A stretch of DNA of 64,000 bases from Sphingomonas soli NBRC 100801. Lineage in GTDB: Bacteria > Pseudomonadota > Alphaproteobacteria > Sphingomonadales > Sphingomonadaceae. The position numbers were made by a program, and so were the translations under genes. This document shows, in pieces, positions 17,995 to 26,617 of the stretch. The notes under the pieces are model-generated. The model had not been told where the DNA came from and did no database searches. It was given only the letters and a program-made list of their open reading frames with translations. Every line of letters begins with the position of its first letter. Positions within the stretch are counted from its first letter, which is position 1. The stretch is taken from contig NZ_BCTZ01000001.1 in the NCBI RefSeq assembly GCF_001591025.1, forward strand, positions 1 through 64,000, read 5' to 3'.

Positions 17995-19079
17995 CGCGTC
18001 ACCCTTGTCACGGTGATGCGCGGTTTGTCGAGCGCCTGGCGCCACAGGTCGCGGATGCCGGCGGGTGCGAACAGCAGGCCGAGCAGGAAGACAGGCGCGA
18101 TCATCAGTGCCCAGTAAAAGGTGTCGAGACGGGCGAAGAGGGCGATGACAGCAGCGTATCCGGCGAGTATCGCGAACATGCGCAGGCCGAGCGGGTCGCG
18201 CCAACTGAGCCAGCCGAACAGCGCCAGCCCGACCAGCAGCGCCCCCGCCCAGACCGGCAGCATCTGCAGCGCCGTTGCCAGCACCGCCGCCTTGATGAAG
18301 AAGCCGAAGCCGAGCAGCCCCGCCCAGCCGGGCGACATCGGGTCGTGCGGCCCGGTCACGCCGGCGACGGCCCAGGCATGCGCACCTAGCGCCGCAGCGA
18401 ACAGTACCAGCGCCACGCCCCAGCCGATCGCCTCGCGGCGCTCGCCTTCGCGCCAGGCGAAGACTGCCATGATCACTACATAGAGCGCAGCGGTTTCGCG
18501 GATCAGCATCGCCGCCAGCGCAATGGCGACGGCTTCGATCCAGCGGCCCGGTTTACGCAGTGCCAACGACAGCGCCACCAGCAACGCCGCCCAGATCTCA
18601 TGGAACGGCGCGAGCTCATATTGCAGGAATACCAGCAGCGAGCCGAGCATCAGGATCAGCGCAGCGACAGCCGGCAGAGGTCTCGTTAACTCGCCGCGCA
18701 ACCGGTTGGCCCAGGCCCCTGCCACGCACAGCACCAGCGCATAAAGAAACCAGCGCACCGGCAACCATTGCGGGATCGCCGCGAGGACGGTGGCCAGGCC
18801 GGGCAGGCGGAACGTCAGGAAGGGTCGCAGCGGATACTGGCCGGCGCGCAGGGCATCGGCGGCGGCGACATAATAATTCTCGCCGCCGCGCACCCCGGCG
18901 ACGATCTTTTCATAGAGCGCGAGATCGGTTTGCCCGGCATCGTTGCGCACCGTCGATCCCATCGCCTGCGGATCGGGGCTGAGCAGCGCCGTCAGGCACA
19001 GCGCCAGCAGCAACGCAAGCAGGCCGAGCGCGACCCGGGCGCGGGTGCGGCCGAACGCGGCGAACCGCGACGGGCTCAC
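17991..19079 (-). CDS. Polytopic membrane protein, GT-C glycosyltransferase-like architecture, unknown function
   Basis: The 362-residue protein is taken from a GTG at 19079 that overlaps the ubiB stop (GTGA). Sequence further upstream in this frame reads as noise over ubiB. It has about ten hydrophobic segments. An early extracytoplasmic loop (NDAGQTDLALYEKIVAGVRG, GENYYVAAADALRAGQYPLR) resembles the first loop of GT-C-type membrane glycosyltransferases. The acidic catalytic residue expected there cannot be fixed with certainty. It is co-transcribed with ubiB and coaBC. A role in lipid-linked sugar transfer is an inference from topology only. Confidence 0.65.
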   Translation of the reverse strand: MSPSRFAAFGRTRARVALGLLALLLALCLTALLSPDPQAMGSTVRNDAGQTDLALYEKIVAGVRGGENYYVAAADALRAGQYPLRPFLTFRLPGLATVLAAIPQWLPVRWFLYALVLCVAGAWANRLRGELTRPLPAVAALILMLGSLLVFLQYELAPFHEIWAALLVALSLALRKPGRWIEAVAIALAAMLIRETAALYVVIMAVFAWREGERREAIGWGVALVLFAAALGAHAWAVAGVTGPHDPMSPGWAGLLGFGFFIKAAVLATALQMLPVWAGALLVGLALFGWLSWRDPLGLRMFAILAGYAAVIALFARLDTFYWALMIAPVFLLGLLFAPAGIRDLWRQALDKPRITVTRVTR

Positions 19080-20611
19080 GACAGCAGCCACACCGCGATG
19101 CCGGCGCTGATCACCGACGAGGCAATGGCAACGGCGATGTAGCGCCAGCCGCCGCCGACGCGGATCACTTCGATCTCGCGGAGCGGTGGCGCGGGCGGGG
19201 CGCCGCCGGCGGTGGGGTAGCGAGCCTCGATGTTGCGGATCAGCTGGGGCAGGCGGGCGAGCGTGCGGACATCCTCGATCAGCCGGTCGGCGATCGCGGC
19301 TTCTGGGCCCAGCTCGGTGCGGATCCATTCGCGGACGAACGGCGCCGAGACGTCCCACAGGTTGATATCGGGATCGAGCCCGCGGGCGACACCCTCGACC
19401 ATCACCATCGTCTTCTGGAGCAGCAGGAGGTGCGGCTGGGTCTGCATGTCGAAATCGCGGGTGATCGAAAACAGCCCGTCGAGCATCGAGCCAATCGACA
19501 TCTCTTTCACCGGCAACCCGCGCATCGGCTCGCCGACCGCGCGCAGGGCGGTGGCGAACTCGGCGACATTATGGTGCGGCGGCACATAGCCGGCCTCGAA
19601 ATGGATTTCGGCGACGCGCTTATAATTTCCGGTGATCAGGCCGTAGAGAATCTCGGCCAGCCATACCCGGGCACGGCGGTCGATCCGGCCCATGATTCCG
19701 AAGTCGATCGCGGCGATGCGGCCGTCGGGGAGCGCGAACAAATTCCCCTGATGCATGTCGGCATGGAAGAACCCGTCCGAGATCGCCTGGCGGAGGAAGG
19801 CGTGGACGAGGTTGCCCGCCAGCGCCTGCATATCATGACCGGCGGCGAGCAGGTCGTCGCGCTTGGAGAGCTTGATGCCGTCGACCCATTCGAGGGTCAG
19901 CACCTTGCCGGTGGTGCGTGGCCAGTCGATCGCCGGAACCATGAAATTGGGCTCGGCCTGCATGCCCTCGGCCAGTTCGGAGGCCGAGGCGGCTTCGCGG
20001 CGGAGATCCAGTTCGCGCGCGGTCCAGCGCTTGAAGGTTTCGATGACCAGGCGCGGGCGCAGCCGCGAGGCTTCGCCCCCCATGCCCTCGACCTGGGCGG
20101 CAGCCCATTCATAGGTCTCGATGGCGCGGGCGAATTCAATCTCGATGCCGGGGCGCAGGACTTTCACCGCGACGATACGGCCATCCGTGGTCACGGCGCG
20201 GTGGACCTGCGCGATCGAGGCAGCGCCGACCGGGGCTTCCTCGATGCTCGCAAACAGCGCTTCGAGCGGGCGGCCATGGCTGGCCTCGATACGCTGGCGG
20301 ATCACCGCGAAGGGCAAAGGCGGCAGCTGGTCCTGCAGCCGTAGCAGATCGTGCGCGGCTTCCTCGCCGACCAGATCGGGGCGCGTCGCCAGCGTCTGGC
20401 CGAGCTTGATCGCGGCCGGGCCGATCGCCTGGAAAGCGTCGGCATAGCGCGGCACTTCGGGCACGCGGGCACCGAACCGGGCGAGCCGGGCGACGCGGCG
20501 GACCGGTTTGGGTGTGTTGGGATCGCGCTCGATCCCGCGCAGCGCACCGTGCCGCGCGAGGATGCGTCCCCATTTGAGGAGACGCCAGAGATGGACGGCA
20601 GGGGCGGTCAC
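19076..20611 (-). CDS. ubiB: UbiB, ABC1-type atypical kinase for ubiquinone biosynthesis
   Basis: The 511-residue protein supports ubiquinone synthesis, probably by ATP-dependent handling of lipid intermediates at the membrane. It shows the family KxGQ motif (AIKLGQTLATRPDLVGEEAA), the Ala-rich loop GAASIAQVHRA, the lysine segment VAVKVLRPGIE, FHADMHQGNLFALPDGRIAA, and IDFGIMGR. A C-terminal membrane segment is present (YIAVAIASSVISAGIAVWLL). It starts 6 bases after the ubiE stop and is followed by an overlapping membrane protein gene. Confidence 0.95.
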   Translation of the reverse strand: MTAPAVHLWRLLKWGRILARHGALRGIERDPNTPKPVRRVARLARFGARVPEVPRYADAFQAIGPAAIKLGQTLATRPDLVGEEAAHDLLRLQDQLPPLPFAVIRQRIEASHGRPLEALFASIEEAPVGAASIAQVHRAVTTDGRIVAVKVLRPGIEIEFARAIETYEWAAAQVEGMGGEASRLRPRLVIETFKRWTARELDLRREAASASELAEGMQAEPNFMVPAIDWPRTTGKVLTLEWVDGIKLSKRDDLLAAGHDMQALAGNLVHAFLRQAISDGFFHADMHQGNLFALPDGRIAAIDFGIMGRIDRRARVWLAEILYGLITGNYKRVAEIHFEAGYVPPHHNVAEFATALRAVGEPMRGLPVKEMSIGSMLDGLFSITRDFDMQTQPHLLLLQKTMVMVEGVARGLDPDINLWDVSAPFVREWIRTELGPEAAIADRLIEDVRTLARLPQLIRNIEARYPTAGGAPPAPPLREIEVIRVGGGWRYIAVAIASSVISAGIAVWLLS

Positions 20612-20617
20612 GGGGCT

Positions 20618-21349
20618 CTAGATCTTCCAGCCGCTATGGATCGCCACCAGCCCGCCGAGCAGCGGCTCGACCTTGGTCTGGGTGAAGCCGGCTTCGCGGA
20701 TCATCTTCTCGAATTCCGGCATCGGCGGGAAGCGGCGGATCGATTCGATCAGATAGCGATAGCTGTCCTCGTCATTGGCCAGCAGCTTGCCGAGCTTTGG
20801 GACGAGACGATGCGAATAGGCGTCATAGACCTGCGCGAAGCCCGGCCACTGGGTGGTCGAGAATTCGAGCACGTAGAAACGCCCGCCGCGCTTGAGCACG
20901 CGGTGCGCCTCCCGCAGCGCCTTGGGAATGTCGGTGACGTTCCGGATGCCGAACGCGATCGTATAGGCGTCGAAAAACTTGTCGGGCCATTGCAGGCTCT
21001 CGGCATTGGCTTCGGACCAGACGAGACCGTCGATCCCGCGCTCGGACGCGCGCTCTACACCGACCGCGAGCATCTCGGGATTGATGTCGGCCACCGTGAT
21101 CGCCGCGCCCGATTTGGCCATGCGAAAGGCGATGTCGCCGGTGCCGCCTGCCATATCCAGGATATGCTCGCCATCGCGCGGCTTCACGCGCCGGACGAAC
21201 AGATCCTTCCACAGCCGGTGCAGTCCGCCGGACATGGCGTCGTTCATCAAGTCATATTTGGAAGCGACGTTCGAAAAGACCTGGCCGACGCGGGCGGTCT
21301 TTTCTTCCGGGGCGATGTCTTCGTAGCCGAAGGAGACAGTGTCGGGCAT
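20618..21349 (-). CDS. ubiE: Ubiquinone/menaquinone biosynthesis C-methyltransferase
   Basis: The 243-residue SAM-dependent methyltransferase adds the C-methyl group in ubiquinone (and, where present, menaquinone) synthesis. It begins MPDTVSFGYEDIAPEEKTAR, typical of alphaproteobacterial UbiE, then FSNVASKYDLMNDAMSGGLH, the SAM-binding ILDMAGGTGDIAFRM, and the family signatures DAYTIAFGIRNVTDIPKALR and YVLEFSTTQWP. It is the first gene of the ten-gene leftward operon and diverges from mutM across 46 bases. Confidence 0.97.
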   Translation of the reverse strand: MPDTVSFGYEDIAPEEKTARVGQVFSNVASKYDLMNDAMSGGLHRLWKDLFVRRVKPRDGEHILDMAGGTGDIAFRMAKSGAAITVADINPEMLAVGVERASERGIDGLVWSEANAESLQWPDKFFDAYTIAFGIRNVTDIPKALREAHRVLKRGGRFYVLEFSTTQWPGFAQVYDAYSHRLVPKLGKLLANDEDSYRYLIESIRRFPPMPEFEKMIREAGFTQTKVEPLLGGLVAIHSGWKI

Positions 21350-21395
21350 GCCCGCCGCTCTAGCGGGGGCCGGGGACCGGGGCTAGGGGGTAGAC

Positions 21396-22205
21396 ATGCC
21401 AGAACTTCCCGAAGTCGAAACGACCGTGCGCGGTCTGGAGCCGGTGTTGAAAGGTGCGCGGATCGAGGGCGTGACGCTGCACCGCGCCGATCTGCGGCGG
21501 CCGTTTCCCGAAGGGCTGGGGCAACGCCTGATCGGGGCGATCGTCACCGGGATGGGTCGCCGCGCCAAATATGGGCTGATCGAGACGAATCGCGGCGATA
21601 CGCTGATCTTCCACCTCGGCATGTCCGGACGCTGGCGGATCGACCCGGCGGAGATCGGCAAGCACGATCATTTCGTGATCGAGACAGCGAACCATCGCCT
21701 GGCGCTCAACGATCCCCGCCGCTTCGGATCGCTCGATCTGGTGCAGACGGACGCGCTGGCCGCATGGCCTGCGTTCAAGGCGCTTGGCCCGGAGCCGTTG
21801 GGCCCCGATTTCTCGGCGAAGCACCTCGCCGCCGCGTTCAAGGACAGGATCGCGCCGGTAAAGGCGCTCCTGCTTGATCAGCGCGTCGTGGCGGGCCTTG
21901 GCAATATCTATGTGTGCGAGGCGCTCTTCATCGCGGGCATCGCGCCCACGCGCGCTGCGGGGACGATCACCCGGCCGCAGCTGGAGAGACTGGTGACGGC
22001 GATTCGCGAGGTGCTCGAGGCGGCGATTCGCGCGGGCGGCTCCACCTTGCGCGACTATGCCCGGCCCGATGGCGAACTGGGCTATTTCGCCAAGGAGTGG
22101 CGGGTATATGGCCGCGAGGGCGAGCCGTGCAGGTGCGGGGGGCTTGTCGAGCGCCGGGTCGATTCGGGCCGTTCGACCTTTTGGTGTCCGAAATGCCAGC
22201 GTTGA
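21396..22205 (+). CDS. mutM: Formamidopyrimidine-DNA glycosylase
   Basis: The 269-residue base-excision repair enzyme removes 8-oxoguanine and formamidopyrimidines. The N-terminal MPELPEVETTVRGL supplies the catalytic Pro and Glu after Met removal. The helix-two-turn-helix (LLDQRVVAGLGNIYVCEALF) and the C-terminal zinc finger (C-x-C...CPKC, in CRCGGLVERR...FWCPKCQR) are complete. It diverges from ubiE, an arrangement common in alphaproteobacteria, and precedes rpsT and dnaA. Confidence 0.97.
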   Translation: MPELPEVETTVRGLEPVLKGARIEGVTLHRADLRRPFPEGLGQRLIGAIVTGMGRRAKYGLIETNRGDTLIFHLGMSGRWRIDPAEIGKHDHFVIETANHRLALNDPRRFGSLDLVQTDALAAWPAFKALGPEPLGPDFSAKHLAAAFKDRIAPVKALLLDQRVVAGLGNIYVCEALFIAGIAPTRAAGTITRPQLERLVTAIREVLEAAIRAGGSTLRDYARPDGELGYFAKEWRVYGREGEPCRCGGLVERRVDSGRSTFWCPKCQR

Positions 22206-22312
22206 GCCACGCAGCAGTTGACCCGAATCGCCTCAGACGTTAAGGGCCGCGCTTTCCCGGGCGTGGGCTCAGTCTCCCGCGCCCTCTATCTTTGAGCTAG
22301 GAACGATACGGC

Positions 22313-22576
22313 ATGGCGAATACGCCGCAAGCGAAGAAGCGTATCCGGCGGAACGACCGCCGCGCGGAAATCAATGGTGCGCGCGTCAGCCGCATCCGGA
22401 CTTTCGTGAAGAAGGTCGAATCGGCGCTCGATTCGGGCGACAAGGCAGCGGCATCGGCCGCGCTCGCAGCAGCCCAGCCCGAGCTGGCGCGTGGCGTTGC
22501 GAAGGGCGTGCTCCACAAGAACACCGCCAGCCGCAAGTTCTCGCGTCTCAATAAGCGCGTCGAAGCACTCGGCTAA
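22313..22576 (+). CDS. rpsT: 30S ribosomal protein S20
   Basis: The 87-residue basic protein starts [20 protein letters not shown] and ends with [12 protein letters not shown], standard for S20, which binds 16S rRNA in the small subunit. A GAGCTAGGA ribosome-binding site precedes the ATG. A 107-base leader separates it from mutM, so it probably has its own promoter. A strong terminator follows directly. Confidence 0.98.
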   Translation: MANTPQAKKRIRRNDRRAEINGARVSRIRTFVKKVESALDSGDKAAASAALAAAQPELARGVAKGVLHKNTASRKFSRLNKRVEALG

Positions 22577-22598
22577 GCTCAGCTTTTCGGAATATATG

Positions 22599-22628
22599 CC
22601 CCGCCGGACCCGCTCCGGCGGGGTTTTT
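22599..22628 (+). terminator. Rho-independent terminator of rpsT
   Basis: Hairpin CCCCGCCGGA/TCCGGCGGGG with a short loop is followed by TTTTT, 22 bases after the rpsT stop. Confidence 0.95.
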
Positions 22629-22996
22629 CGCGTGTGCGAGAGGTCCTTGGGGGTGTCGGCACGCTTAACAGGGGCGCGAGCGACGCAAATCCGCGAGTCG
22701 CGCGCGGTAGGGCTTGGTTAACCATGTAAGTGATTGAAAAATCACGGGTAGAAACCACTACCCCTAGGTTTTCAGGCAGTTACGCGGAGTCAACAAAACT
22801 ATTTCAGATTCTTTACATCCCGCCCCTTGCTCGACTCGCTGGCATCTTCCTAGAAAGGCCGTCCGGGCGGGTTCAGCGCCCGGATTTAGTGCCACTCAGA
22901 GTGCGGCCCGGGGGCTAATCCGGCTGCAGTGAGTCTTTTGTCGGGATTGTGTTCAGACGTGGGAAGCGCGGTTTTCCACGGAGGAGAGGTGCGTCT
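22629..22996 (+). promoter_or_regulatory. dnaA upstream region
   Basis: This stretch of 368 bases has no gene. It includes an AT-rich patch (about 22725-22815) with ATTGAAAAATCA-like sequence that could hold the dnaA promoter. I see no consensus TTATCCACA DnaA box, only TTTTCCACG at about 22973, so there is no evidence that it is the replication origin. Confidence 0.45.
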
Positions 22997-24373
22997 TTGA
23001 CTCAGGTGCAGACCTTGGAGCGTGACGGAATGGAAGCAGTTGCCAAGGCCTGGGCGCACGTGCGGGGTAATCTCCGACGTTCGGCGGGCCAGCGTCTTTT
23101 CGACCAGTGGCTGAAGCCAGTGGTGCTGGTGGATGGCAGCAGCGCCGAATCGGTTCGCCTCGGCCTGCCATCGACGTTCATGACCCAGTGGGTGAAGAAT
23201 CACTATTCGGAGCGCCTGCTACTCGAATTCCGCGCCGTGCTGCCCGATTGCACCAGCGTCACGCTCGAGACGCTGGCCGAGGAGCCCAAGCGCGTCCTGA
23301 AGCCAGTCGCCGCTGAAGCGCCCGCCGCGGCCGCTGCAGCACCGACCGAGCGCCCGCAATTCGATTCGCGATTCACCTTCCAGCGCTTCGTGACCGACGC
23401 GACCAATCGCGTCGCGTTCAACGCCGCCAAGGCGGTGGCCCAGCCGGGCGTGCCGCAGTTCAGCCCGCTCTATCTTCATGCCGGCACCGGGCAGGGCAAG
23501 ACCCACCTGATGCACGCGATCGGCCACGCCTTCCTGGAGGCAAATCCCGACGCCACGGCGATCTATGTGACCGCCGAACGCTTCATGTTCGAATTCGTCC
23601 AGGCGCTCCGCGCGAAGGACACGCATGCGTTCAAGGCACGGCTGCGCTCGGTCGACCTGCTGATGATCGACGATCTTCAGTTCATCGGCGGCAAGGACGC
23701 GACGCAGGAGGAATTCTTCCACACCGTCAACGAGTTCATGGGCTCGGGCAAACGGTTGGTGATCGCCGCCGATCGCGCACCCCAGGCGCTGGAAGGTTTC
23801 GAAACGCGCCTCGCCGGTCGTCTCGGCTCGGGTCTCGTCGCCGACATCAAGCCAGCGGAACTGGAGCTGCGCCGCGCAATCGTCGCGCAGAAGCTCAAGG
23901 ACATGCCCGCGGTCGACATGCCGCACGAGGTGATGGACCTGCTCGCCGCGCGGATCACGTCGAACGTCCGCGAGCTGGAAGGCGCGCTCAATCGCCTCGT
24001 CGCTTATGCCCAGCTTTCCGATCAGACGATCACGATCGATTTCGCTACCGTAACGCTGGGCGAAGTGCTCCGCACCGCGCAGCGCCGCATCACGATCGAC
24101 GAGATCCAGCGCGCGGTTTCGGCGCATTTCGAGGTCAAGCAGATCGATCTGATCTCGGAGCGCCGCGCGGTCGCCATCGCCCGCCCGCGCCAGATCGCCA
24201 TGTATCTCGCCAAGCGCCTCACTACGCGCTCGCTGCCCGAGATCGGCCGCAAGTTCGGCAATCGCGATCACTCGACGGTCATCCACGCGGTCAAGCGGAT
24301 CGAGGATCTGCGCGGCAAGGATAGCGAGATAGACGGCGCTGTGCGCACACTGATGCGCACGCTGGAAGGATAG
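22997..24373 (+). CDS. dnaA: Chromosomal replication initiator protein DnaA
   Basis: The 458-residue AAA+ ATPase binds DnaA boxes and opens oriC. The start is taken as the TTG at 22997 (MTQVQTLERDGMEAVAKAW), 7 bases after GAGGAGAGG. An ATG at 23030 is the alternative. Domain I (HVRGNLRRSAGQRLFDQWLK) is followed by a linker rich in Ala and Glu. Domain III carries Walker A (AGTGQGKTHLMHAIG, about residue 160), Walker B (LLMIDDLQFIGGKDATQEEF) and box VII-like residues. Domain IV has the DNA-binding signature GNRDHSTVIHAVKRIE. The rpsT-dnaA order is characteristic of alphaproteobacteria. Confidence 0.97.
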   Translation: MTQVQTLERDGMEAVAKAWAHVRGNLRRSAGQRLFDQWLKPVVLVDGSSAESVRLGLPSTFMTQWVKNHYSERLLLEFRAVLPDCTSVTLETLAEEPKRVLKPVAAEAPAAAAAAPTERPQFDSRFTFQRFVTDATNRVAFNAAKAVAQPGVPQFSPLYLHAGTGQGKTHLMHAIGHAFLEANPDATAIYVTAERFMFEFVQALRAKDTHAFKARLRSVDLLMIDDLQFIGGKDATQEEFFHTVNEFMGSGKRLVIAADRAPQALEGFETRLAGRLGSGLVADIKPAELELRRAIVAQKLKDMPAVDMPHEVMDLLAARITSNVRELEGALNRLVAYAQLSDQTITIDFATVTLGEVLRTAQRRITIDEIQRAVSAHFEVKQIDLISERRAVAIARPRQIAMYLAKRLTTRSLPEIGRKFGNRDHSTVIHAVKRIEDLRGKDSEIDGAVRTLMRTLEG

Positions 24374-24394
24374 GGCTCCCTCCCATCGGGAGGG

Positions 24395-24455
24395 TCAGGG
24401 TGGAGGAGATGAGAGCGGGGCAACGCGAATTGTCACGCCTCCACCCTGATTTTTT
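24395..24455. terminator. Terminator between dnaA and the CAP-domain lipoprotein gene
   Basis: TCAGGGTGGAGG pairs with CCTCCACCCTGA, followed by TTTTTT on the plus strand. A smaller CCCTCCC-ATC-GGGAGGG hairpin lies just before it. The element separates convergent genes. Confidence 0.8.
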
Positions 24456-25511
24456 CTAGGGCACGATCCGGAAGTAATAATTATAGTTTCGCGCCGTGCC
24501 GGAAACGATGACGTTGCCGATCGTGACATCATAGATCGTGTTCGCGGTCAGCCCCGCCACGGCGAATTGCAGATTGTTGGGCAGGCCGAAGCCCTCATTG
24601 TCGAACGCTATCTTCGAAACGCTCATCGCCGCGCCGCCGCGCACGCGCACCGCTACCGTCGCGCCCGAGAAATTTACGGTCGCGTTGGTGCCGAAATTGC
24701 TTGTCTTGTTGGCGATGACCCCGAAGGACAGCAACGCAGAGGTGTTGAAGTAGCTCGCCGGGTAATCCTGATAGGGATAGGCGACGAAATCGGGCAGGGG
24801 CCCCGCCGTGTTCTGCGTCGAATTGATCACCTTGATCGACGCCCCATCGGCGCGGTTGCTGGTCTGATAGCGGCCCGCGACCCGTCCGTAGGAAATCGTG
24901 CTGAGGAAGGGATAGAGCAGCCAGCGGCGATGCCCGACGCTGTCGATCACGAGATTGTTGACGTCGGTGATCCATCCGATGACGATGTCGGCATCCTGCG
25001 AATAGCGCAGCCCGCCCCCCATGCCGAGATAGATGTTGCTTTGTCCGGCAGCGGTGGCGCCAGCAGTGTTGTAGCAGTTCCAGCTCGTCGGCGGATTGTG
25101 GTTCAGCGCGCCGTTGGCCGCCATCATCAGCGACGATTGCATCACCGCTGCTTCCTCGCCGCTCGCATAGGTGACCGGGGGAAGCGCGTGGCGGGCGCGG
25201 ATATCGTTGACCAGGGCGAGCACGCGCGCGCCCACCTCGGGCTTGAGCTGGCCCGGTTGGCACGCCGCGATATCTGGTTGCACGGTGTAGAGTTGGGCGA
25301 CTGACGAGAAGAAGTCGGAGCCGGTTGGCGGCTCGGTGCTCGGCGTGGGGGTCGGGCCGGGCGCGGGCGTCGGCGCCGGGCTTGGTCCGGGATCGGGGGC
25401 CGGGGTCGGCGTCGGCGTGACCACCGTTCCGCCCGAGCCATCGGAGCCGCCGCCGCTGCATGCGGCGATCGCGAGAAGCGAGGGAAAGAGCAGAAGCCAT
25501 GAACGACGCAT
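24456..25511 (-). CDS. CAP/SCP-domain lipoprotein
   Basis: The 351-residue protein starts at 25511 (MRRSWLLLFPSLLAIAACSG) with a lipobox-type signal, followed by a Pro/Thr/Ala linker (TPTPTPAPDPGPSPAPTP). The CAP domain is marked by VNDIRARHALPPVTYASGEE, a MAANGALNHNPP segment with the first His, SVGHRRWLLYP with the second, and YGRVAGRYQ. Such domains occur in secreted or surface proteins, and their bacterial roles are poorly defined. The last 100 residues (FNTSALLSFGVIANKTSNFG, VRVRGGAAMS) form a separate beta-rich domain. The linker style matches the S8 lipoprotein elsewhere in the window. Confidence 0.82.
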   Translation of the reverse strand: MRRSWLLLFPSLLAIAACSGGGSDGSGGTVVTPTPTPAPDPGPSPAPTPAPGPTPTPSTEPPTGSDFFSSVAQLYTVQPDIAACQPGQLKPEVGARVLALVNDIRARHALPPVTYASGEEAAVMQSSLMMAANGALNHNPPTSWNCYNTAGATAAGQSNIYLGMGGGLRYSQDADIVIGWITDVNNLVIDSVGHRRWLLYPFLSTISYGRVAGRYQTSNRADGASIKVINSTQNTAGPLPDFVAYPYQDYPASYFNTSALLSFGVIANKTSNFGTNATVNFSGATVAVRVRGGAAMSVSKIAFDNEGFGLPNNLQFAVAGLTANTIYDVTIGNVIVSGTARNYNYYFRIVP

Positions 25512-25610
25512 CACCGGACCCTTCGGTCGAGGGCGCACACGTGGCGGCCCATCCCTCCGGACAACGCGGCAGTCGCCTGCGTGTTTCCCGGGAGAAGGGG
25601 TTAACCCGCT

Positions 25611-26615
25611 TTAGACCTGCAGCCCGACCGCCTTCTGGGCCGCCAGCAGGGTCGGCGCAGCGAGCGCACCGGCCCGCGCCGCGCCCCGGGCCAGTTCCGC
25701 GCCAACCGCCGTTCGATCGTCGAGCAGCCGCACCAGACGGTCGCGCATCGGCGCAAGCACCGACACGGCCAGATCGGCCAGCGCCGGCTTGAACGCGCCG
25801 AATCCCTTGCCGGAAAATTCCTCGACCACCGATTGCGGCGTGCGATCGGAAAGCGCGGCGTAGATTGTCACCAGGTTTTTCGCCTCGGGCCGCTCAGCCA
25901 GCGCATCGAACGAATCGGGCAGCAGGTCGGCGTCGGATTTCGACTTCTTGATCTTCTGCGCGATCAGATCGTCGCTATCGATCAGGTTGATCCGGCTCAT
26001 GTCCGAAGGATCGGACTTGGACATCTTTGCCGTGCCGTCGCGCAGGCTCATGATGCGCGGCGCAGCCTTGGAAATCAGCGGCTCGGGCAGGGGGAACAGC
26101 TCCACGCCGAAATCGGTGTTGAACTTGGTCGCGACGTCCCGCGCCAGCTCGAGATGCTGCTTCTGGTCCTCGCCCACGGGCACATGGGTCGCCTGATAGA
26201 CGAGGATGTCCGCGGCCTGGAGCACGGGATAGGTGAACAGGCCGACGCTGGCGCCCTCGCGGTTCTTACCCGCCTTGTCCTTCCATTGGGTCATGCGGTT
26301 CAGCCAGCCCATCCGTGCCGTGCCCTGGAGGATCCAGCAAAGCTCCGAATGCGCGGGCACGCGGCTCTGGTTGAACAGGATCGAGCGATCGTCGATTCCC
26401 GCCGCGAGCAGGGTTGCGGCCATTTCGATCGTCGAATTGGCAAGGTCGGACGGCGCGATGCCGCTGGTCAGCGCGTGGAGATCGGCGAGGAAGAACAGGC
26501 ATTCGCCCCCATTTTCATCAAGGGCTCCCTGCATCGCCACCCATTGCCGGATCGCGCCCAGATAATTGCCGAGGTGCAGATTGCCGGTGGTCTGGATGCC
26601 GGAGACGACGCGCAT
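25611..26615 (-). CDS. trpS: Tryptophanyl-tRNA synthetase
   Basis: The 334-residue class I synthetase charges tRNA-Trp. The N-terminal MRVVSGIQTTGNLHLGNYLG contains the HIGH-type motif (HLGN), and the KMSKSDPSD loop lies near residue 195. MTQWKDKAG and VGEDQKQHLELARD are also typical. It starts two bases after the murJ stop, so the two genes form an operon read murJ then trpS. Length is normal. Confidence 0.97.
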   Translation of the reverse strand: MRVVSGIQTTGNLHLGNYLGAIRQWVAMQGALDENGGECLFFLADLHALTSGIAPSDLANSTIEMAATLLAAGIDDRSILFNQSRVPAHSELCWILQGTARMGWLNRMTQWKDKAGKNREGASVGLFTYPVLQAADILVYQATHVPVGEDQKQHLELARDVATKFNTDFGVELFPLPEPLISKAAPRIMSLRDGTAKMSKSDPSDMSRINLIDSDDLIAQKIKKSKSDADLLPDSFDALAERPEAKNLVTIYAALSDRTPQSVVEEFSGKGFGAFKPALADLAVSVLAPMRDRLVRLLDDRTAVGAELARGAARAGALAAPTLLAAQKAVGLQV

Positions 26616-26617
26616 GA

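Noticed and set aside
22720-22996. Possible replication origin upstream of dnaA
   Set aside because: No DnaA-box cluster and no clear AT-rich unwinding element. In many alphaproteobacteria the origin is not beside dnaA.
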